Below, piece by piece: positions 33,822 through 42,495 of a stretch of 64,000 bases of DNA (its first letter is position 1; the number at the start of each line of letters is the position of its first letter). The translations under genes were made by a program, and so were the position numbers. Origin of the DNA: an uncultured Veillonella sp. (GTDB lineage: Bacteria; Bacillota; Negativicutes; Veillonellales; Veillonellaceae); assembly GCF_934230905.1 (NCBI RefSeq), contig NZ_CAKQFJ010000005.1, positions 1 to 64,000 on the forward strand. The letters run 5' to 3'. The notes beneath the pieces were generated by a model. It searched no databases. It saw only the letters and a program-made list of their open reading frames with translations, and had not been told where the DNA came from.

Positions 33822-36041
33822 TTAGTGTACATCTTGAATGATTGGTAAAATCATAGGTCTACGACGTGTTTTATCATAGAAGAATTTCCCCAATGCATCG
33901 CGAACGTTTTGTTTAATTGTAGTCCAGTCCTTAATACGTTGTACTTCGCAATCATTTAATACTTGATGAACGCGACGTTCTGCTTCAAGCATAAGTTCTT
34001 CCGCATCACGTACATACACAAAGCCACGAGATACAAGATCTGGTCCTGCAATAATAGTACCCGAAGCAGTATCCATAGCCATGACAACGATAACCATACC
34101 TTCTTGTGCTAATTGTTGACGATCGCGAATAACGATATTACCAACATCACCAACACCAAGACCATCAACAAAGATAGCACCAGCTTGTACGCGGCCGCCT
34201 TTACGACCACCATCTTTATCAAATTCAAAGATTTGACCATTGTCGCCGATAAGTACTTTCTTAGGGTCTACGCCCATAGCGACCCCAAGTTCGCCATGGC
34301 GACGTAACATACGGTACTCACCATGAACTGGGATGAAATACTCTGGACGCACAAGGTTAAGCATTGTCTTAAGCTCTTCTTGACTCGCATGACCAGATAC
34401 GTGAATACCACGATCTTTACCATATACTACATGACAGCCTAGACGAAGCAAGTTATCAATGGTTCTACCCACAGCACCTTCATTGCCTGGAATTGGTGTA
34501 GCAGAAATGATAACAGTATCATTCGGTGCTAATTCTACAGTACGGTGGTTACTGGTAGCCATACGAGACAAGCCAGCCATCGGCTCACCTTGAGAACCAG
34601 TTGTTAAAATCATAATTTGGTCATCTGTATAGTTGTGCATTACATCTACATCAATAATTGTATTTGGTGGAATATTCAAATAGCCACGCTCCTGAGCGAT
34701 TTCTGTAACATTTACCATGCTACGGCCCATAACGACAACCTTGCGATTGAACATAACCGCTGCATCAATAGCTTGTTGAATACGGGATACGTTAGATGCG
34801 AATGTAGCCAATACAACGCGACCTTTTGCTTCACCCACCGCTTGTTTAATAGCAGGTCCTACGGAGCTTTCAGAACCTGTAAAGCCCGGTTTTTCTACGT
34901 TCGTAGAATCGGACATCAATGCCAATACGCCTTTGTTTCCCAGTTCTGCAAATTTGTGCATATCCATCAAACGACCATCCACTGGCGTTTGATCAATTTT
35001 AAAGTCCCCTGTATGAAGCACAGTACCAATTGGTGTATCAAAGTACACAGCACAAGAGTCAGGAATGGAGTGATTTGTTTGGATAAAACCAACCTTTACT
35101 TGACCAATTTGAACCTCATCACCGGCGGCAACTGTACGAAGACATTTTGGAGACACCTTATGCTCTTTAAACTTACCTTCAATCAAACCACAAACTAGGT
35201 TTGTTGCATATACTGGACAGTCAATTTCTTTCATAAGGTATGCCAAAGAACCAATATGGTCTTCGTGACCATGGGTAATAACGACTGCTTTCACGCGATC
35301 TCTATTCTCAATAATATAGCTCATATCAGGAATAACGATATCTACGCCTAACATATCTTCACTAGGGAACGCAAGACCAGCATCGAGAACGATGATTTCG
35401 TCTTCGTATTGGAAGATCGTCATATTTTTACCAATTTCACCAAGGCCCCCAAGAGGGATGATTTGGAATTTCCCCTTATTAGAGCCCGCTGGTTGACGAC
35501 CAATTAAATCAGATTGAACCTCTTGGTTGCGGTCATGATTACGAGCCATTGGACGATTATTAGTACGCGTACGACGGTTGTTAGTATTTTCATTGCGTCC
35601 ATCATTCGCATTACGTGTACGCGTAGCATTACGGCCAGTTCTTGTATTACGCGTATTCTCACCATTTCTCTCCGTTCGGCGTGTATTTTCACCATTACGA
35701 GGGGTGCGAGTTTGACGAGACTTACGTTCTGTACCTTGTTGTTCGCCTTGCTCACCTACTGGTCGTTGACGACGTGTATTCGTTCTTGGATGAGTCGCAC
35801 GTCGTTGGCGACCTTCGCCACTTTGATTCGCTTCACCTGTATGGCGACGTTCACTCGTACGACGGCCTTCTGTATTACGATGCTCTCCAGCAGGTCGACG
35901 CGTATTAGTGCGACGACGAATGGTTTTTTGCTCACCCTGAGCAGACGGCGCCGTCTCTACTGCAGTCACTTGTGCAGCATGTTGATTATCTGTTGTGTTC
36001 ACAGTTCCTCCTAAAATTTTATTCATTAATTTGTTTAACAT
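33822..36041 (-). CDS. rnj: Ribonuclease J with long Arg-rich N-terminal extension
   Basis: 739 residues. The catalytic core starts at about residue 190 (KFQIIPLGGLGEIGKNM) and is a normal ~550-residue RNase J. It contains the metallo-beta-lactamase motif HGHEDH at 257-262, HTGDFKID near 350, SDSTNVEKPG near 383, HVSGHASQEE near 555 and HGEYRML near 584. It processes and degrades mRNA from the 5' end. The first ~185 residues are extra: low-complexity, dominated by Arg, Asn, Thr, Glu and Gly with repeats such as RNGENTR and TRTGRN, and certainly disordered and strongly basic. AGGTGA precedes the ATG at 36041. A long structured leader with a terminator-like hairpin precedes it. Confidence 0.95.
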   Translation of the reverse strand: MLNKLMNKILGGTVNTTDNQHAAQVTAVETAPSAQGEQKTIRRRTNTRRPAGEHRNTEGRRTSERRHTGEANQSGEGRQRRATHPRTNTRRQRPVGEQGEQQGTERKSRQTRTPRNGENTRRTERNGENTRNTRTGRNATRTRNANDGRNENTNNRRTRTNNRPMARNHDRNQEVQSDLIGRQPAGSNKGKFQIIPLGGLGEIGKNMTIFQYEDEIIVLDAGLAFPSEDMLGVDIVIPDMSYIIENRDRVKAVVITHGHEDHIGSLAYLMKEIDCPVYATNLVCGLIEGKFKEHKVSPKCLRTVAAGDEVQIGQVKVGFIQTNHSIPDSCAVYFDTPIGTVLHTGDFKIDQTPVDGRLMDMHKFAELGNKGVLALMSDSTNVEKPGFTGSESSVGPAIKQAVGEAKGRVVLATFASNVSRIQQAIDAAVMFNRKVVVMGRSMVNVTEIAQERGYLNIPPNTIIDVDVMHNYTDDQIMILTTGSQGEPMAGLSRMATSNHRTVELAPNDTVIISATPIPGNEGAVGRTIDNLLRLGCHVVYGKDRGIHVSGHASQEELKTMLNLVRPEYFIPVHGEYRMLRRHGELGVAMGVDPKKVLIGDNGQIFEFDKDGGRKGGRVQAGAIFVDGLGVGDVGNIVIRDRQQLAQEGMVIVVMAMDTASGTIIAGPDLVSRGFVYVRDAEELMLEAERRVHQVLNDCEVQRIKDWTTIKQNVRDALGKFFYDKTRRRPMILPIIQDVH

Positions 36042-36310
36042 ATATTTTCACCTATCATTAAAATTTGATCTTTACAGAGGAGGAGACAAACGAAAAAGGC
36101 GCTATCCAGCAGCGTCTTTCAAATGAGCGCAAAAATAGCGCAACTCAATTGTTACCGTTCAAGTCCTTTTGTCCATTCGCCTCTTGCAAATGAATATAGT
36201 GTACCATTAAACGCGTCAGCCGCGACGTTACGTTCTCTTCGTTACCGTTTAATGTTCATTATAATCCGATCGTTCTGATGAAAGTCTTACTTTCATACGT
36301 TATTATTATT
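36042..36310 (-). promoter_or_regulatory. Structured 5' leader of the RNase J gene
   Basis: About 265 nt between a possible -10 (TACAAT on minus at 36313-36308) and the ATG. On the minus strand it folds locally into ATGAAAG/CTTTCAT, CATTAAACG/CGTTTAATG with a nested CGCG stem, and CATTTGC-AAGAG-GCGAATG. A final GCGCTAT/ATAGCGC stem is followed by CTTTTT. The last is terminator-like and lies before the ribosome site, suggesting attenuation or autoregulation. Confidence 0.55.
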
Positions 36311-36327
36311 GTAACATAAAAATAGCG

Positions 36328-36362
36328 TTAACAAAAGAGGACCCTTATGTTAACGCTATGTC
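36328..36362 (-). terminator. Terminator of the UDG-family gene
   Basis: TAGCGTTAACA / TGTTAACGCTA perfect stem with a 13-nt loop and TTTTT on the minus strand. Confidence 0.85.
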
Positions 36363-36369
36363 ATTAAGA

Positions 36370-37164
36370 TTATACGATTTTATGTTTAATAACAGCCTCA
36401 GCAAACCCTTGTCGATAGAGATTAACTCCGCCGTTTGCAGGGTGGCGTAATCCAATAGCAGATAGACCAAATTTTCCCATCGTATCGGCAGACTTTTGTC
36501 CTACAGCCAGTAGAAGAGGTTCATCGCCACCCATTTCATGATGTAATTCTAATAACCGTTTTGTATATTCCCATCCTTGCTCTTGCTCAGCCTCTGTAGG
36601 TGTACGATTCGTCAATGGATTTCCATTCTTATGAGGATGGAAAGGGAATATATTCCACAACAAGGTATCATACGGATCGATGCCTTTTTCTACGATAGCA
36701 CTCCACACTACAGTATCGGTAGGTTCGTTAAAACCATCTTTCTGCTGTGTTCCGTTTAATAAAGAGCTAGTAGGCGAACTAGTCCGTTCTAATCGAATCG
36801 ACGTTACATCCTTCGCACGAATGGTTTTGTGCTTATCTAATAGCATTCTTTCACAAGTAATGGCAATGCCACTGAAACGCCCACCCTGATATCCTACTGC
36901 CTCTGCCACTACAAATACCTTAGCTCGACCTAAGCGTGGCAACAAATAGGCTAGCAAATTATCTCGACGCACCTGGGCCGCATCAAAGCCTTCTGTGACA
37001 ATCTCTAAATCAGGATTTACCTCACCCCAAGGATTATGAACGAGGCTGCCACGATACTGACCTAGCCACTCTACAAATCCACGCACCTTCTCTACTCGCT
37101 CCGCATCAAAGGATGCTATATATTCATCAAAAGACATGCTCTTCTCTAACGCAAATAAAGACAT
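36370..37164 (-). CDS. Uracil-DNA-glycosylase-family protein
   Basis: 264 residues. AEAVGYQGGRFSGIAIT near residue 96 corresponds to the UDG-superfamily motif 1 region. WNIFPFHPHKNGNPLTNRTP near residue 178 is the conserved middle segment, and LRHPANGG near residue 240 supplies the motif 2 His. It is probably a cytoplasmic base-excision enzyme removing uracil or a related lesion, although canonical UNG/MUG residues are not all obvious. The start at 37164 has GGGAGG upstream; an earlier in-frame codon has none. It is monocistronic with its own terminator. Confidence 0.78.
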   Translation of the reverse strand: MSLFALEKSMSFDEYIASFDAERVEKVRGFVEWLGQYRGSLVHNPWGEVNPDLEIVTEGFDAAQVRRDNLLAYLLPRLGRAKVFVVAEAVGYQGGRFSGIAITCERMLLDKHKTIRAKDVTSIRLERTSSPTSSLLNGTQQKDGFNEPTDTVVWSAIVEKGIDPYDTLLWNIFPFHPHKNGNPLTNRTPTEAEQEQGWEYTKRLLELHHEMGGDEPLLLAVGQKSADTMGKFGLSAIGLRHPANGGVNLYRQGFAEAVIKHKIV

Positions 37165-37247
37165 ACAGCCTCCCATTTAACTTTTATAAGTAATAACTAA
37201 TATATATCTACTATACATGATAATGACACAAATTACATAAGAAATAT

Positions 37248-37284
37248 AAAAACCACCCAAGGATGTCAAAATACTTGGGTGATT
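37248..37284 (-). terminator. Terminator of the ABC importer operon
   Basis: CACCCAAG / CTTGGGTG stem flanked by A/T pairs, then TTTTT on the minus strand. Confidence 0.8.
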
Positions 37285-37302
37285 CTTTTGAGGCATATAC
37301 AA

Positions 37303-38076
37303 CTAAATATAGAACTCGATTTTGTCTTCTTTTGCTAATTGGAATTGTTCGAAGATATGATTCCGTATAGTAACAAAGGCTGCCGATGTACGGTCGGTTC
37401 TGTTAATAATGTTTACAGGGATTATGGTTTGTACGCGACCTGGATTAGCCGCCAGTACTACTACACGGTCTGCTAAGACCACAGCCTCTTCAATATCGTG
37501 AGTAACGAATACAACGGTTTTACCCTCTTCTCGGCAGATGCGAGAGATTTCGTCTTGTAAGTTGATACGTGTTAATGCATCGAGAGCGCCTAGTGGCTCG
37601 TCCATGAAGATAATATCTGGATCAACAGCTAGTGCACGAGCAATAGATACACGTTGTTGCATGCCCCCAGATAGTTCTGCAGGATAGCGGTTACGTGCAT
37701 GATCAAGGCCTACCATTTTCACATATTTATCAATGATAGCAGGGCGCTCTTCTTTAGGTACCTTTTTACTTTCAAGGCCTAATGCGATATTACTTTCCAC
37801 TGTACGCCATGGCAATAAACCGTAGTTTTGAAAAACCGTTACATATCTGAGTTGAGGTGCTTTCACCTCTTCACCATCTATGGTAATAGAACCAGATGTA
37901 ACGAGCTCAAAGCCCGCCATAGCATTCAATAAAGTACTTTTACCAGAACCAGAAGGGCCTAAGAGACAAATAAACTCCCCCTTTTCAATATCTAAATTTA
38001 TATTTTCAAGAATGGTGAGTGGTTCCCCATCTTTCATAAATTCCTTATGTGCATTACGCACCGAAATGTAACCCAT
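37303..38076 (-). CDS. ABC transporter ATP-binding protein (TauB/SsuB/NrtD-like)
   Basis: A 257-residue ATPase. Walker A is LLGPSGSGKST near residue 39, the Q-loop is VFQNYGLLPWR near 81, the signature is ELSGGMQQRVS near 134, and Walker B is IIFMDEPLGALD near 154, with switch His in VTHD near 190. The LLPW element after the Q-loop is typical of the nitrate/sulfonate/taurine group. It is the last gene of a binding protein-permease-ATPase operon, 11 bp after the permease. Confidence 0.92.
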   Translation of the reverse strand: MGYISVRNAHKEFMKDGEPLTILENINLDIEKGEFICLLGPSGSGKSTLLNAMAGFELVTSGSITIDGEEVKAPQLRYVTVFQNYGLLPWRTVESNIALGLESKKVPKEERPAIIDKYVKMVGLDHARNRYPAELSGGMQQRVSIARALAVDPDIIFMDEPLGALDALTRINLQDEISRICREEGKTVVFVTHDIEEAVVLADRVVVLAANPGRVQTIIPVNIINRTDRTSAAFVTIRNHIFEQFQLAKEDKIEFYI

Positions 38077-38087
38077 GAGGCCACCTC

Positions 38088-38840
38088 CTATTTCTCAATA
38101 CCCCAACGCTTGTAAATCCATTTTTCGATGAGGGATACGCCCCAATCGAGTAAAAGCCCAACAAAACCGATGGTCAAAATAGCCACCATAAGAAGATCAT
38201 TGCGCAAGTTGTTTCTCATATCGATAATAAGGAAGCCAAGGCCCGTTTGAGAACCGACCATTTCACCTGTTACAAGGAAAATCCACGCTGTACCAAGAGC
38301 GATGTGAAGACCTGATGCAATGCCAGGGAATACAGCGGGCAACACGATTTTAAACAAGAGTTCTGGTTGTTTAATACCAAAGTTACGTGCCACCTTGATA
38401 TATACAGGGTCGATATTTTGAATAGCAGACACCGTGGATAACAACACAGGGAAGAACGAGGCAATGAAAATAATAACAATAGCTGGTGCTTGACCAATAC
38501 CAAAGAATAAAACAATAAATGGCAACCACGCTACTGGTGAGATTGGTCGAATAACTTGAACAATAGGGTTAATATAATTCCAAATTCCCTTGTACCAACC
38601 TAGGATAAGGCCTAGAAATACGCCTGCTCCAACGGAAATAATATAACCGATAAAGAAACGCACTAAACTATCTGCAATATCTTTAAAAAGAACACCGTCG
38701 CCTATAAGTTCTCCAAATCCAAGTAATACCTTATATGGCGTTGGAAATAAGGCTTCGTTAAATCCTCCAAGGCGAACAATCAATTCCCAAATCAGCCAAG
38801 CCGCAATAAATGCCCCCGGCACATATGTATATTTCTTCAT
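38088..38840 (-). CDS. ABC transporter permease (TauC/SsuC-like)
   Basis: 250 residues with six predicted membrane helices. The EAA-like loop reads KVARNFGIKQPELLFKIVLP near residue 152, followed by GIASGLHIALGTAW, both typical of BPD_transp_1 permeases of the sulfonate/nitrate class. AGGAGGG precedes the start. It is encoded 10 bp downstream of the binding protein, so a single transcript is clear. Confidence 0.92.
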   Translation of the reverse strand: MKKYTYVPGAFIAAWLIWELIVRLGGFNEALFPTPYKVLLGFGELIGDGVLFKDIADSLVRFFIGYIISVGAGVFLGLILGWYKGIWNYINPIVQVIRPISPVAWLPFIVLFFGIGQAPAIVIIFIASFFPVLLSTVSAIQNIDPVYIKVARNFGIKQPELLFKIVLPAVFPGIASGLHIALGTAWIFLVTGEMVGSQTGLGFLIIDMRNNLRNDLLMVAILTIGFVGLLLDWGVSLIEKWIYKRWGIEK

Positions 38841-38850
38841 AGCCGCCCTC

Positions 38851-39804
38851 CTATGGTAACAATGATGTATCTACAAACTCTGAATAGCTCGGCACTTTTT
38901 TAATCAAATCAATGTGCGTCATATGATGCGCGAGCGCATTATAACGATCTTCTGTAAGGGCTAAATCTCCAAACCTAATCACTTGTAAAGAACGTTCAAT
39001 AACAGGATCCTTAAATTTCATATATTTTAAGGAAATCTCTTTTTGTGCTTCTGGATGCTCATCTAAATATTTACCTGCATCAAGATAAGCCTTGGTAAAA
39101 GCTTTTGCTAACTCATGATGCTCATCAACGAACTGTCCATTAAACACAAGGGCACAACAAATGTTGTCATGCCATAAATGATCCGGATCTTCAAAAACTT
39201 TACCTTTTCCCATTTCTAATGCAAGAGACCCAAATGGTTCAGCTACACTATACCCAGCAATTTGTCCTACCGCTAACGCTGATGGCATTTCAGGAGGACT
39301 CATTTCAACGACTTGCACATCTTTTTCACTTAGACCAGCATTCTCAAGCATGCAATCCACGAGAATTTTTTGAGTTGATTGTTTATGAGGAATAGCAAAG
39401 GATTTGCCTTTTAAGTCTTGTACAGAATTAATATCATTATTGACGATAATGATATTACCTTCTGTATGACCCAATGCAGCAGCACGAACATCAATACCTT
39501 GTTCACGAGCCTTTACAGCAAGCTCAACGAGAACGGCCGCAGCATCTACCTTACCGGTATTGAGTGCATCCATAAGCTCTGGCCAAGACCCATACTTAAC
39601 AAGTTCTACATGAACAGGACCATCTGCTGTTTCTAATTCTTTTGTAGCAAATACTGGCAATGCATGGGTAAGTGGTAAATACGCTACGCGTACAGTTTTT
39701 AATTCTTGGGCCGTCTTTGGTGTATGGTATTCATGATAGCCATAGGCTATCCCACCGATAACTAAGAGGACCACTCCGATAATTAGATACCAAGTCTTCT
39801 TCAT
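38851..39804 (-). CDS. ABC transporter substrate-binding protein, membrane-anchored (NMT1/SsuA-like)
   Basis: 317 residues. A single N-terminal hydrophobic helix (KKTWYLIIGVVLLVIGGIAY) has no lipobox Cys, so the protein is either anchored or cleaved. The periplasmic domain begins VRVAYLPLTHALPVFATKEL. LKGKSFAIPHKQSTQKI and AVGQIAGYSVAEPFGSLA match the NMT1/SsuA-like class II fold. Candidate ligands are sulfonates, nitrate-like anions or pyrimidine precursors; sequence does not discriminate. The start at 39804 is chosen for GAGGGGAAGTT; a 17-residue longer start has no such site. Confidence 0.85.
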   Translation of the reverse strand: MKKTWYLIIGVVLLVIGGIAYGYHEYHTPKTAQELKTVRVAYLPLTHALPVFATKELETADGPVHVELVKYGSWPELMDALNTGKVDAAAVLVELAVKAREQGIDVRAAALGHTEGNIIIVNNDINSVQDLKGKSFAIPHKQSTQKILVDCMLENAGLSEKDVQVVEMSPPEMPSALAVGQIAGYSVAEPFGSLALEMGKGKVFEDPDHLWHDNICCALVFNGQFVDEHHELAKAFTKAYLDAGKYLDEHPEAQKEISLKYMKFKDPVIERSLQVIRFGDLALTEDRYNALAHHMTHIDLIKKVPSYSEFVDTSLLP

Positions 39805-39989
39805 AACTTCCCCTCTTTCTACCTCATAACAAGGGGCGTTTTTGACACATGTCATTTTCGCACATTTCTAAACCTTAGATGAAATAAGGGATTAGAACAC
39901 CTCGTCCTATAAAATTATATAACCTACTATATCAATATGTTTTTATTCTGTCAATAATACATATTTATAGAATAGGGTTTGAAAAGCAC

Positions 39990-40024
39990 AAAAAAGCATC
40001 AACCGCTAATGCGGTTGATGCTAC
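39990..40024 (-). terminator. Terminator of the glycosyltransferase operon
   Basis: AGCATCAACCGC / GCGGTTGATGCT perfect 12-bp stem with a TAAT loop, then TTTTTT on minus. Confidence 0.9.
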
Positions 40025-40055
40025 TTTCACAAATCATGTAAACTATAACAATATA

Positions 40056-41693
40056 TCATTCTTCAATATAAGTTTGACGTTTATTCAAAATATAAATCTC
40101 TGAACTGCCAGCTTCACTATATTCACCAACATAAGGAGCAATACTAGACTGTTTAAAATGACTAATCTCTCCTTTGGGAACAATAACCATGATCTGCTTA
40201 CCTTCAACCAAGCGCTTAATAAACTCATCTTCGGTCACTTGTTCCATGAGATATTTTTTATCCCACTCAGTACTACGATATTTTAGTTTATCTTTATCAT
40301 CCCAACGACTACTATCACCTTTAATACGAATCACCTTATGACCAGTGTAATATACAACAGATGTGCTATATCCATTGTAATAATACACATCACCATTATA
40401 TTTTTCTACAACAGGGATCAGATTAATAGAGCTACGTTGTTTTACAAGCGGCACTAAACCTTCAAGGACCACAATCGATGAAACAAGCATGGTACCAATC
40501 ACAATGGTGCTCAATAAACGATACCGTTGACGCGTCCACCAAAACCAGAAAAGTCCTAATAGGGATACTCCTGCAAAAACATAGAGCAAACCATAATAGC
40601 CCCACGGAGCAAAGAAGGATGCCACTACATATGCAATCCATAATAAGAGTGTAGGACCTACAACAATCCACGGTACATAACGCGGCCTCCCTGGTCGCAG
40701 AGCTTTCAACGCCCCTAATGTACCTAAAATACTAAATGGTACGAGACTAATAAATGTATATAAAGGATATTTAGTAGCCATTAAAGAATAAAATAGAATG
40801 GTACCAACACCCCAACACATGCAATATAAATACCACTTATGTCGCTGTTTAAAGCCCGTTATCATACCATAAATAACGGCCCCGGTCCACGGTAAAGAGG
40901 CACCTAAGAAAATGGCAATGTAATACCACCATACATTATCTTCTGGATGTTCAGATTGCGTGGCACGAGTTACATTATTGAGGCCTAAAAAACCATCTAC
41001 AAAAGCTTGTCCATGGGCACTATACATATAAACATACCATGGCATTGCGACAATAAGGAATGCTAAAATTCCCTTCCAATCAAAAAGGCGAAATAGCATT
41101 TGTTTTGAACGAGAAATCGCTGTATAAACAAGCAAAATAAGCCCTGGTAAAACGAGAGCTACCGGCCCCTTTGTTAAAACGCCCAGTCCGGAAAATACAT
41201 AAGCTACAATCATAGCCGTACTAGAATTTTCGTTCAATCCTTTGTACGCATACATCATAACCATCAAAGTCGTATACAACAACACCATATCGGTTATAAC
41301 ACCATGAGCTACAGCCCAGAACATAAGAGATGTACCAAGGATTGAAGAACCTACCAAGCCAACAAGCCAACGTCTGCTAAAGGTCCTTAACGATTGAAAC
41401 ATAGTCGCTACTGACAAGGCACCGAATATAGCACTTGGCAAACGCACTACCCAATCTGCAAAACCAAACACTTTAAACGCTAAAGCAATAAGCCAATAAA
41501 TCATAATAGGCTTATCATACCAAAATGTCCCATAAATCTGTGGTGACAACCAGTTACCAGATAATACCATTTCTTTGGCAGTTAACGCATAATTCGATTC
41601 TACTGGATCCGTTACCGGTAGCATATTATTGGCAACCATAAAGAATACCAGCCAAACAACAAACAACACAGGCGTCAAACGAGACAATTTCAT
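40056..41693 (-). CDS. GT39 (PMT/ArnT-like) membrane glycosyltransferase
   Basis: 545 residues with a dozen or so hydrophobic helices. The first periplasmic loop holds PVTDPVESNYALTAKEM and FWYDKPIMIYWL, where the acidic pair near residue 31 and the KPIMIYW segment match the catalytic region of ArnT/PMT enzymes, which move sugars from polyprenyl-phosphate donors. A soluble C-terminal domain (about 440-545) follows. Likely acceptors are lipid A/LPS or surface glycans; specificity is unknown. It lies 10 bp after the dedA-like gene and shares its transcript. AAGGAGAAC precedes the start. Confidence 0.87.
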   Translation of the reverse strand: MKLSRLTPVLFVVWLVFFMVANNMLPVTDPVESNYALTAKEMVLSGNWLSPQIYGTFWYDKPIMIYWLIALAFKVFGFADWVVRLPSAIFGALSVATMFQSLRTFSRRWLVGLVGSSILGTSLMFWAVAHGVITDMVLLYTTLMVMMYAYKGLNENSSTAMIVAYVFSGLGVLTKGPVALVLPGLILLVYTAISRSKQMLFRLFDWKGILAFLIVAMPWYVYMYSAHGQAFVDGFLGLNNVTRATQSEHPEDNVWWYYIAIFLGASLPWTGAVIYGMITGFKQRHKWYLYCMCWGVGTILFYSLMATKYPLYTFISLVPFSILGTLGALKALRPGRPRYVPWIVVGPTLLLWIAYVVASFFAPWGYYGLLYVFAGVSLLGLFWFWWTRQRYRLLSTIVIGTMLVSSIVVLEGLVPLVKQRSSINLIPVVEKYNGDVYYYNGYSTSVVYYTGHKVIRIKGDSSRWDDKDKLKYRSTEWDKKYLMEQVTEDEFIKRLVEGKQIMVIVPKGEISHFKQSSIAPYVGEYSEAGSSEIYILNKRQTYIEE

Positions 41694-41703
41694 TATGTTC
41701 TCC

Positions 41704-42297
41704 TTATGATTTACGGCGATTCTTGTAGTATTTATAACCGATTACGACAGCCACAATAGCAAAGACAACAATCATAATAACCAAAAACTCATGATTATAC
41801 TCTATGAGGTCTTTCCAATTTTCTCCAAGAACTTTACCTAAGTATACAAGTAAAATGGTCCAAGGAATCGTTCCTAATATGGTCCACACGATAAAATGCC
41901 ATAACGGATACCGTGCCATTCCAGCAGGAAATGAAATAAATGTACGAACACCAGGCAATAAGCGACCAAAAAATATGGCTGCACCACCATATTTATTAAA
42001 CATTTTTTCAGCCAGTTCAAATTTATGCTCATTAAAAAATACATATTTACCGTATTTTAATAATAAAGGGCGCCCGCCATATTCGCCCATCCAGTATGAC
42101 AATATAGATCCCACTATACCTGCCAATATACCGACAACCATAGTTGTATGAAGTTCAAATATACCTTGAGCAATCAAATACCCTGCAAATCCAAGAACAA
42201 TTTCACTGGGAATTGGCACATTTGCATTTTCTAATATCATTGCCATAAACATGGCTGCATAGCCATATGTTTCCATAAACGAAATAATATATTCCAC
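41704..42297 (-). CDS. DedA-family membrane protein
   Basis: 197 residues with about five hydrophobic segments. Hallmarks are ENANVPIPSEIVLGFAGYL near residue 23, the GSILSYWMGEYGG loop near residue 62, and FGRLLPGVRTFISFPAGMARYP near residue 109, the conserved F/YxRFxPxxR and G...M motif. DedA proteins support lipid-carrier flipping and membrane homeostasis. The start is a GTG at 42297 with GAGG 8 nt upstream; no better ATG exists before residue 8. It is coupled to the GT39 gene, consistent with a polyprenyl-phosphate-related role. Confidence 0.9.
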   Translation of the reverse strand: MEYIISFMETYGYAAMFMAMILENANVPIPSEIVLGFAGYLIAQGIFELHTTMVVGILAGIVGSILSYWMGEYGGRPLLLKYGKYVFFNEHKFELAEKMFNKYGGAAIFFGRLLPGVRTFISFPAGMARYPLWHFIVWTILGTIPWTILLVYLGKVLGENWKDLIEYNHEFLVIMIVVFAIVAVVIGYKYYKNRRKS

Positions 42298-42405
42298 TTG
42301 TTATACCTCTTCATAACTCCCCTATCATGGACTTATGATATGTTACTATTAACAACGATATGCTGGTGAAAATTTCACCATGTATACAATCTATTTTACC
42401 ATAAT

Positions 42406-42436
42406 AAAATGACCCTCACCATAAGGCAGGGCCATT
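42406..42436 (-). terminator. Terminator of the kinase-like gene
   Basis: ATGACCCTCACC / GGCAGGGCCAT imperfect stem with TTTTATT on the minus strand. Confidence 0.5.
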
Positions 42437-42495
42437 TACAATACTAATCATATGTAATCATATGTAATTTACGATGATTATTAATCATTCTATAG

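Noticed and set aside
34617..35198. 193-codon plus-strand frame inside the RNase J gene
   Set aside because: It is antisense to the catalytic core of RNase J, has Cys/His/Phe-rich composition typical of a reversed frame, and no ribosome site.
35514..36014. 166-codon plus-strand frame opposite the RNase J N-terminal extension
   Set aside because: It is the complement of the Arg-rich repeats (giving Thr/Ser/Arg-rich translation); the minus frame joins smoothly to the RNase J core with a proper ribosome site.
36042..36310. T-box or known riboswitch in the RNase J leader
   Set aside because: No AGGGUGGNACCGCG T-box sequence or other recognised aptamer core is present; kept only as an unclassified structured leader.
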